Assembly (NCBI GenBank): GCA_015501595.1
Contig: JADNRX010000199.1
Location: 1-64,000, forward strand
Direction: 5' to 3'
Length of the DNA: 64,000 nucleotides
DNA from: Hymenopellis radicata
Taxonomy: Eukaryota; Basidiomycota; Agaricomycetes; Agaricales; Physalacriaceae
A program made the position numbers and the translations under genes. Of this stretch, positions 56,059 to 64,000 are shown one piece after another. Each line of letters opens with the position of its first letter. Position 1 is the stretch's first letter. A model generated the notes under the pieces. It searched no databases. It was not told the origin of the DNA and saw only the letters and a list, made by a program, of their open reading frames with translations.

Positions 56059-57498
56059 ATGCACTCCCTCTCTCTAGCAGTCGCCGCGCTCGGCGTCCTC
56101 TCCTGCGAACTGGTAGCTGCGACCAGCTACGACATGGTCAAAGAATACGCTGGTTCTGGGTTCTTTGACGACTGGACGTTCTATGACCACTGTGCGTAAC
56201 TTTTCATGCCGCGAATTTTCCTACTGACCACCGTCGGCAGACGACAATCTCACCAACGGAGACGCCATGTAATCCTGTTCTATTTCGAGCCGCCGCTGGG
56301 GCACTAACCGTTCTTCACCCTGCAGCTTCGTTGGAGCCAATTCTGATCTCAACCTCGCATATGTCGACAGCTCAACAAACCGCGCTATCATGAAGGTCGA
56401 CAACTCTAGCACGGTGGCATACAACGAGAAGCGCTCGACAGTCCGCATTTCGTCCAACGACAAATATGAGGTTGGCAGTCTATGGATAGCCGACTTTTAC
56501 CATGTGCCATACGGAGTACGTCGTCATTGTTCTGATGTCCGTGTCGCTGACAATTTCGCGTAGTGCTCGGTGTGGCCTGCATGGTAAGACGGGTGGCTAA
56601 TTTTATACGTGTAAAACGTAAACTAACACCGACGCAGGTGGGCACAGGCATCTGATTGGCCAACAGGCGGGTGAGTTAGACGGCCAAATTCTGTGAAGAC
56701 TGATTAACTGAACTGTACGGGTAGTGAAATCGACACCTTTGAAGGTGTCAATCAAGTCACCCACAATCAAATGGCGCTCCATACCACGGACAATTGCAAA
56801 CAAGTGGATCCTGTACAAACCTCCACTCTCATTAACTCTACCGACTGCAACCACGACACGAACGACAACGAAGGTTGTGTTGTAACAGATCCCTCCACGG
56901 CGTCGTATGGTGCGGCCTTTGCCCAGGCTCAAGGTGGCGTCTTCGTCACCGAGTTCGCTGAGAGTGGTATCTCGTACGTGCTGTCCGTTCATCCTTCAGT
57001 CTCTAAATCTAACAATTTGTAACAGCGTATGGTTCTTCTCACGGAGCGATGTCCCAGATTCCATCTCCGGAAACTCCAGCTCTATAAGCACTGATAACCT
57101 CGGAACGCCCACCGCGAATTGGCCTACTGGCGGTTGTGACATCGATTCCCATTTCGAAGCGCAGAACCTAATTTTTGACATTACGCTTTGTGGAGGTACG
57201 CTGCTTCGCCATGAATGCAGACACGCAGGTACTAACGACCATCGTTGTAGACTTTGCTGGAGCAACAAGCACGTTCGCCGAGACTTGCACTGGGACGTGT
57301 TACACGGACTATGTCATTGGGGATGCCTCGAATTACGACAATGCTTACTTCGATGTGGATTTCGTTCGGGTCTTCAGCAAGAGTGGCACGAATACAGTTG
57401 TCTCTGACAACAGCAGTACACCCTCATTAGCTGCGTCATGGAAGTCTCGGGTGGCTGCATTACTTGGCGCTGGCGCCGCTGCATGGTTGATCCTATAA
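56059..57498 (+). CDS. Glycoside hydrolase family 16 (beta-glucanase type), secreted, probably GPI-anchored
   Basis: MHSLSLAVAALGVLSCELVA at 56059 is a signal peptide. The catalytic words are PAWWAQASDWPTGGEIDTFE, with the GH16 active site E-I-D-T-F-E split by an intron after GG, then GVNQVTHNQMALHT, WFFSRSDVPDSI, PTANWPTGGCDID and QNLIFDITLCG. The C-terminus is Ser-rich and ends in a hydrophobic stretch (VAALLGAGAAAWLIL), which fits a GPI signal. The stop is at 57496-57498. At least seven introns of 50-65 nt are placed, with small exons of 27-29 nt. GH16 enzymes of this fungal class act on beta-1,3/1,4-glucans in cell-wall remodelling or feeding. Both catalytic Glu are present and no frame break was found. 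Confidence 0.9.
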
Positions 57499-59102
57499 TT
57501 ACTTGAATAATTTCTTGGACACTTCATAATCACGGTGTGGTAGACTTGTAGCATAGTAATAACTTGCCCATTGAAGAGAATAGACTAGGCGCAGGGACGC
57601 GCAGATTCGAACAAGTAACTACGAATAGATAGAAGGATGATCATCGTAGAGAAGGACAGCCATGGATGTCGCTCAAATGCCTTGAGAGCGCCGACGTCAA
57701 AGATTTGTGAACGTAGCTATGTATGCCTTGAATCACACTGTACTGGATGGGGAACTGTGGTGATATTTATGACAGGGTACATGGAGCATGTAGTACACAT
57801 GATAGACGGTGACGGTGACGAAAGACGGTACGTGGACAGAGGACGCTGAAAAAGACGCGTAAGCAAGCTGAATTGAGGACATGTAAAGAGAATTCAGAGA
57901 GCTAGGAAAAGTTTTCGGCAAATTTGCACGGCGATGTCTAGTCGCCTCTTGGAAACACGGACCATAGCATGAGTCATCATGATAGGGGAGAAGGAGAGAG
58001 ATTCGCGAAGGGACTGAGGGAGACACTCACAGTTAAGGAGAATTCGAGTCGACAGGTGAAGGCAAGAAGATACAGTCCGAAAAACGGAAGAAAAAAGCTT
58101 TTATACATCGGCCCTAACGGAGTTCGAAATCTGTGATGGCCGATTTTTCCCCGACCGTTTCCTTTTTGACATTTCAAGTCGACTATCAACTGGAACGCGT
58201 CGGAAGGAGCCTCGTTTATCCCAAAACATTGCCTCCCGCATAGTCTTCATGTGTTTGTCGGGGTATACAGGACTTGCTGGGTCATTTGAGTGGTACTACG
58301 CGCCCTTCGGTGACCGTGTACAGCCCTTCACCCGCCTCCACTGATCTCCTGAAGGCTGAAGGACAGAGTCGAAAATATCCCTTGATCCAACTCCATTTAG
58401 TCTCGCCACGCTGCCGCCTTGAAACATCGGAGAGTGTACATCGGTGTGTCAAGGCAATACACGGAATGTATACACTTGTATACATGGGGCTCTAGCCTCT
58501 CGCAAGGTAACGAAAGCATATGTCCCTGCAGGAGAAGCTACTCGGCGAACGCTGGAGTTAGAAGCTGATCAGCGCTGCCTTCTCAGTATGTATGTCCGAG
58601 CGCTGATGGTCACAATTTGCTGCGTTAACAATTGTTTGCTTATAGTTAATGTTTTGTAGTCTCTAATCTTGTGGAAATCATTGCGTCCTGCCGACACTTC
58701 TTTGGCGCGTTAACTTAACAGCCGTTTTCCGCGAAACCGGTTCCTTCAAAATGTGATGATTCATGAACGTTTGAACGACCATGCGTCTAAGCCGCATCCG
58801 AAGCAGCCAACGTATCGTGGTATTTTAACACTCAATCTTCCTCTTCTGAAGCCTTCAAAGGAAACTGCAGTTGGTCTGGTCACTGATCATAGTTCATCTG
58901 ATTCCCGATAGCGGACTTAGTCATGCTGCAGATCATGAGGTCATGTCGAAAGCGACTTGCCTTCCGACCACCTTCACCAGTTTAACGTTCAACGGTTGCC
59001 TCGCTCGTGTATTTGCGAGCACATGCGATAAAGCCTGCCTGGTAAGTCATATCGATGGAGCTGGTATATTTCGTTTATCATGATTTCGTAGGTATAATCA
59101 TT
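57499..59102. other. Intergenic region, no gene seen
   Basis: About 1.6 kb. Frames at 57637-57849 (+), 57733-58026 (-) and 58274-58659 (+) have no motif, no splice support and poor composition. Confidence 0.5.
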
Positions 59103-60585
59103 ATGAGAGCAGTACTGATCAAAGATGGCAAAGGCCCAGTCGAAAACCTGTACATTGGCGAGGTACCGACGCCCTCTTTAGGGAACGGCCAGATACTAGT
59201 GCGGGTGATTGTCTCCATCGATGAACTCGAAGTCAAGGAAACAACTTACACTTGACCAGATCAAGGCATTTGGTCTCAACCGCATGGATATTCTTCAACG
59301 CAACGTAGACACCTCAACACCTACCGAGATGAACCTCTGAATCTGATCTTAACTACATTAGGGCAACTATCCAGTTCCTCCTGGCGCCTCAACTCTTCTC
59401 GGCGTCGAATTTTCGGGCATCATAGCACAGCTTGGTCAAGGCGTTTCCGATGAGTGGGCTGACGGTGATGAAGTCTTCGGGATCGCGGGTGGGGTAGGAC
59501 TTGGAACTGCCGATATTTTTCTCCATGAGCCTGACGTTTCGCAGGGCGCGTACGCCGAATATATCGTTGTAAATCCAACACATCTGATGCATAAGCCTTT
59601 GAAGCTGTCCTGGGCGGAGGCTGCCAGTGTTCCCGAAGTTTTTCTCACAGGTAAGGATGTCAATTTACTTCGTGCAACAGGGACGGTGTCACGGTGATTA
59701 CTTTTAGCGTACCAAGGTATCCATGTTTACGGACGGCTTCAAGGGACTGAAAGCGTTCTCATTCATGCTGCCGCATCGGGTGTGGGCATCGCCGCCATTC
59801 AAATGGCGCGGGCTGCTGGAGCGTGGGTGCTGTCTCCTTCATAAAACTCTTGGCTTAGCTTTTCATAGAACGAACGTTATAGCCACCGCGTCGACGAAGG
59901 AAAAATTAGACTGGTTACGTTCAATCCCCAACGGCGCCACACATGCCGTCAACTACACGACACAGGACTTCTCTGAGGAGGTCAGGAAGATAACTTCCGG
60001 AGCCGGTGTGAACGTGATATTGGACTTCGTGGGAACGACCCACTGGGATAAGAATATAGATTCTTTAGGCATCGATGGACGGATGGTCATTTTTGCGTTC
60101 TTGAGTGGTAGGAATCTTACTTTGATGTTGCAGAGTATATTTGAACGTTCGTCAAGGTTCTGCCATACCAACGGCCGACCTGGCACCGATTCTAAGAAAG
60201 CGTCTGCAAATAACTGGCTCGACACTCCGGTCCCGCAGCTTGCAGTATCAGGCCGATTTGATCTCCCAGTGCGTAAATCACTTGTCGCGAAGTCCTTACT
60301 GATGGCCGTTAACGTTAGATTGAAGACCGAGTACCTAGGCAAAGTGAGCGGTAAAGATGGCGACGGCGTGATACGGACGTACATTCACAAGGTACTGGTC
60401 TACTGGCGCCCTGTGCCCGTGGCTGACCTATCCGAACCCAGATTTTCAATTGGAGTGACATACAGGCTGCTCACAAAGAGATGGAGGCGAACAAGAATAT
60501 GTATGTGCTTCATCAAATGTTATGTCGCCGGCATCATCTTCTGACTGATCTTCTCAGTGGGAAAATCATTGCTGAAATCGTGTAG
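59103..60585 (+). CDS. NADPH:quinone oxidoreductase (MDR family, PIG3/TP53I3-like)
   Basis: MRAVLIKDGKGPVENLYIGE at 59103 opens the N-terminal catalytic fold. Next come IKAFGLNRMDILQRNGNYPV, GVEFSGIIAQLGQG, GDEVFGIAGG, AYAEYIVVNPTHLM and AEAASVPEVFLTAYQ. The nucleotide-binding part has VLIHAAASGVGIAAIQMARA (the GxGxxA-type turn) and NVIATASTKEKLDWL. ITGSTLRSRSLQYQADLI is the signature of PIG3-like quinone reductases. It ends GKIIAEIV at the stop 60583-60585. Such enzymes reduce quinones with NADPH in the cytosol; no zinc ligands are present, as expected. About nine introns are placed. The phase at the intron ending near 60300 is one base off, which may be a sequence error. Confidence 0.88.
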
Positions 60586-62633
60586 ACCTGAATGTCTTTC
60601 GGGAATGCGCGTCAGGACCATAATTAACTAAATGGTCAATCGTGAAGCGCGCACAACGTCGGAGGATTTTGTTCCGTTTAGTTTTCATTAACTTCTTAGC
60701 TCCGTAAACCGCCGGTTGCAAATAGCGGGTGTTCATCGCAATGTCGAATTGATGCTAGGAATGGTCAACTGTCTGGACTTCTGAGTGGTACCTCATCTGC
60801 CTCGCCTCCACACTCGCGTAAGGGCCCTGTCGAAGATGTCACCATTGACGCGTCCTCGACAGTTTCCGAGGTGCTCTCGCTGAATCAAAGACCCGAGACT
60901 CTTCACTATACCATAGACGCGCGTGAAAAGTCCGACTTGGGGTTCGGAAGACGCGCAGAACGGTCCACCTGCGCGGCGTGTTGTGATCGCCGCTCAGGCA
61001 AATTCCTTGTCCTTGTGCCGGATTGGGATAGTCATGCGTGATTGGAGGGAGCTCGTGTACTCCACGCGCGTACTCAACTCTTCTTCGACCACGTTTCTCC
61101 GTGTTTCGCGAACAACTTTTGCATTCACACTTCCGAGAAGCTGGGGGCGTCTTTGGAAAGCTGCGTGTTCCGCCAATTTGCAAGTCCAGCCCTTTCATTG
61201 ACCTATGCAAGTCCATGGTTCCCGGGATGCATCAGATAGCAGGAGAGAATAGTTACGCTTGGAGATATGCCAATGCACGTAATTGTTGGCGTGCTAGCTC
61301 ACGCAGAGTTCCCTCAGTCTACCTGATATCGCGTCTCCCGGTATTTGCAACATGCAAGCCGAATCGGTTAGGCTGTCACGGGTGAAGGAAATCTGATAAA
61401 GGCAGTCTCTCGGTTGACGGGTTTCTGTTTAGAACAGAATGGGACCTCTTGATGGTGAGCATGCATTCCGAAAGCAACTGACGATTCGGGAAGCACAGCC
61501 ACGCCCACGTTCCACACCGATATGTCCGTCGGACTTGAAGGATTGGGGAACCTTGGAGGGTCATATTTGCAACCATGCATCATTTGATTCATTTCATTTC
61601 AAAGAATACCTGGCAGATATTGGTGGGCTATGCATAGCACCAACTCTCGACGTGTCTAGAGCTGATTTATCAATTCTTGGAATTGTGAACGGGCTTCATC
61701 GCGTCAGATAGAGAGCTCACCGAACCTGTCCACAAGTCTACTTTAATTGGGACAATCCCCAGACCATCCCGTTTGAATAACGATGTGCTGCATTAATCAT
61801 TTCAGGACCATCGCAAAGTGTACATCAAACGGGTCTGTAACGTTATCGGGAGGGCGACCTGAGACCTGAAAGGCCGGCATGCTAACATTGATGCCTTGCA
61901 CATGATACTGAACCGCGGGATTAAGTAGAACCCTAGACGAGTGAGAGCGATGCATACGCTTTAGGAATGCGCAATGAAACGTCACCGCGTCACCATTTTG
62001 ATGATTATGGCAGAGACGGCTGATTTGAGTTTGATATCTGCTATTTCGCGTAGTCCGGCCTCTGCATGACACACGAGTTCGGGAACGTGGAAGATGCCCG
62101 CAATGTTTACTAGTTGTAGCTACAGAAGTCACGCTTCTGAAGCGAACTCGAAGGGAGAAAATAACTAGCGACACCCACGGCAATTGGGGCGGCGAGTGGA
62201 AGATACCGATGCCTTGTAAAATAGCGCTCAGTGCGGAACGATTCCTGCGTACCGTTTTGAGCCAAGGAGGGATAGAATAAGCAATCGCAAAGCGATATGG
62301 CTGGATATCACCGCATCCCGGTTTCGGCGGTTACCCAGACCGCGTCATACACGAAGGGCGGCGAGGCTGTGTACAGGAAAAGAACAAAAATTCGGAATGA
62401 AAGGGCAGGAACAAACAGCTTTGCAGTGTTGATTGCCCAAATAGGAATCCCATGGACCCTGCAAATCTGTGAAACGAGACGGGCGTTGACTCGTTGTATC
62501 ACTCCTCCCTAAATTTTTCAAACTAGGCGCTTTCGTGAGATTTTGATTGGTAAAGGCCCCGTCACGCCTCCCAAATAGAGTCAGAGCAAGTCACCCTTCG
62601 CGCTTATGTGCCGTACGGAAGTTGCCAGAAATC
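60586..62633. other. Intergenic region, no gene seen
   Basis: About 2 kb. Short frames on both strands (for example 60839-61216 on the minus strand and 61439-61711 on the plus strand) show no motif, start context or introns that I can support. Confidence 0.5.
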
Positions 62634-62643
62634 CTATATAAGG
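62634..62643 (+). promoter_or_regulatory. TATA box of the 32-residue peptide gene
   Basis: CTATATAAGG lies about 130 bp before the ATG at 62774. The leader between them turns into a C/A/T-rich tract (accactaccgctaccacta and similar), a mark of strongly expressed fungal genes. Confidence 0.6.
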
Positions 62644-62773
62644 GCCCCGTCTTTTCCGTCGATCCTTCAGTACTCCTCACAGCTGGTATCCGACTACATC
62701 TCCGGAACCACTTAAACCACTACCGCTACCACTACCACCTACACCCTACACCCTTCCTTTCACCTCCCACATA

Positions 62774-62872
62774 ATGAGCGGCCAAAACTCTGGTTCTAAC
62801 AAGCCCTCTGGCCAGGGATCCCAAACAACTGTGAAAGGAGGCGCATCACAGACAGGCGCCGTGTTCTTCTGA
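62774..62872 (+). CDS. 32-residue glycine/serine-rich peptide
   Basis: ATG 62774 (context CACATAATGA) opens 32 codons and stops at 62870-62872. The peptide begins MSGQNSGSNKPSGQGSQTTV and ends in ...TGAVFF. It has no signal peptide, no Cys and no hydrophobic stretch except the last residues. A TATA box and a pyrimidine-rich leader of fitting length stand before it, which is why I call it a gene. The function is unknown. It is too short to be judged by composition alone. Confidence 0.45.
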   Translation: MSGQNSGSNKPSGQGSQTTVKGGASQTGAVFF

Positions 62873-63397
62873 ACGCGCCATTACCCCACATTCCTCCCTT
62901 CGCGCAAGCATTCGGTCTTACACGACCGATCGCGCTCTAACCCGAATCGGCATCGCTTACGCAGCATCGCTGCGACATACTCTACCACTCACTTAATTCC
63001 CCGCTTCCTACCCACACACCCGATGGTTTAATTCCATCGACGCTGTTCAAGGCTTGGAGGCACCGATGTATTTTTATTTATGGATCTCGATGGCGGGGGA
63101 CGGTTAATTTAACAAGGGAAGCGCAAATCACCGAGAGGCGCGGAGATAAACTGTTGTAGATTGAGCAGGAGACAGTTCATGGACCGATTACACTTACATT
63201 TGCACTAATTCTTATCGTCGTAATTACAGAATCTATGCATAGTCAAGGTTATTATTATTACATCTACACGAAATTGCACTCACTACAGAAGCACTTGAAA
63301 GCCATTGACGAAAGAAACACTTGAATCCTGAAAGGATGACGACCATCCCCGCCCCGCCACTAGCCGATAGCACGATATTCTTGGGTACTATACGCAA
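62873..63397. other. 3' flank of the peptide gene and spacer
   Basis: The sequence is C/T-rich at first, then A/T-rich with tttattt and attattatta runs. No gene is seen. Confidence 0.5.
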
Positions 63398-63566
63398 TTG
63401 GATTCGGGTACATTCCGCGCTGATTTCCAGGCACTGAGCAGGATATGTGGCGCATCCAATGAGGTCCGCATCCAGTCATTCGAAGATCATGACGACACTG
63501 CGTACCTGAACAGAAGTCAGTCGAAGACAGGCGTGACTCACTCCGTGATACCAACAAGAGCGGATA

Positions 63567-63947
63567 TTGGACAGCATGGCTGATGGCACGGATACACTAG
63601 GCCTCGAAATGAGGATTTGCGGAAAGCCTTCGCCGGGAGACCTGACTCCTAGTCTAGAACATAGTTGCATTGATAGGAATATGTGGTTACAGTTTTCCGC
63701 GAATATCTGTGGCTGCGGTCCAGATACCTGTGGCGAGATCTTTATGCAGATGAGCCTGCCACCATTCCAAGATCACGTCAACCACCTCATCTTGGCGGTT
63801 TGTGAAATTGTGATCCGCATCTTCAACGAGATGCAACGAATGGGTTCCAGGCCTACGGCGGCTCAGCGCCTTAGAGTAGATGATGGCATCGTACCTGGTG
63901 TTGTTCAGTCACGGATACGCAGCGAAAAAATGAAACAGTTGATTTAA
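63567..63947 (+). CDS. Hypothetical protein, C-terminal part
   Basis: The open frame reads MADGTDTLGLEMRICGKPSP in its early part and runs to the stop at 63945-63947 after RSEKMKQLI. The helical middle (HLILAVCEIVIRIFNEMQRM) is protein-like. Open sequence before the ATG and a Cys-rich word (NICGCGPDTCGE) suggest that earlier exons exist. No family is recognised. Confidence 0.45.
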   Translation: MDSMADGTDTLGLEMRICGKPSPGDLTPSLEHSCIDRNMWLQFSANICGCGPDTCGEIFMQMSLPPFQDHVNHLILAVCEIVIRIFNEMQRMGSRPTAAQRLRVDDGIVPGVVQSRIRSEKMKQLI

Positions 63948-64000
63948 CGTACGGTGGAACAACTGCGTCGGAGAGACCATGTATCGTCAGTACGTCTGTC

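Overview
This window is nuclear DNA of a filamentous fungus, almost certainly a mushroom-forming basidiomycete (Agaricomycetes). The evidence is dense 45-60 nt GT-AG introns with CTAAC-type branch points, a MYND-finger gene, DUF6535 membrane proteins, families of F-box-like proteins with diverged leucine-rich regions, a KDZ-type transposase with cysteine clusters, a fungal TET/JBP-like dioxygenase and a CR (Crinkler-type) nuclease-kinase. No recent neighbour genome was available, so the species is not named. Two thirds of the window is accessory and repeat-rich; a few stretches carry ordinary metabolic genes.

Layout. 0-6 kb (+): end of an unknown gene, a MYND zinc-finger gene, unknown multi-exon genes, and two pieces of host genes (a vacuolar amino-acid transporter piece near 3.4 kb and the C-terminal end of a dienelactone hydrolase near 5.6-5.9 kb). 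6-20.4 kb: a transposon-related block with a KDZ/CxC transposase (-), a large cysteine-rich/AT-hook gene (-), two tandem F-box-like paralogues (+) and a TET/JBP-like 2OG-Fe(II) dioxygenase (+). 20.6-27.2 kb: an F-box-like gene split by a 5,100-bp element with inverted ends that carries pieces of BiP/Kar2 and a Rab6-type GTPase. 27-32 kb: more F-box/LRR-like genes, one cut by a 232-bp TA-flanked MITE, and GC-rich arrays with a 25-bp period. 33-39 kb (-): a conserved pair, an isopenicillin-N-synthase-like dioxygenase and NAD-specific glutamate dehydrogenase. 40.8-42.6 kb (-): the CR nuclease-kinase. 42.6-53 kb (+): a tandem duplication of a DUF6535 + F-box pair; in the left copy DUF6535 is almost wholly lost and a 150-bp MITE has landed where the right copy still has the empty site. 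53-64 kb: a two-repeat secreted protein (-), a GH16 glucanase (+), a quinone oxidoreductase (+), a 32-residue peptide gene with a strong promoter (+) and a hypothetical gene (+).

How it fits together. The conserved genes are unrelated housekeeping or secreted functions. The accessory part reads as a transposon-rich arena in which F-box genes, CR effectors, DUF6535 and TET/JBP genes are copied, cut and interrupted. A caution applies to all gene models: many exons change frame by exactly one base, usually one base too few in a short homopolymer, and this happens twice even inside glutamate dehydrogenase. I therefore treat most single frameshifts as probable assembly errors and count as real damage only large insertions, deletions and in-frame stops.
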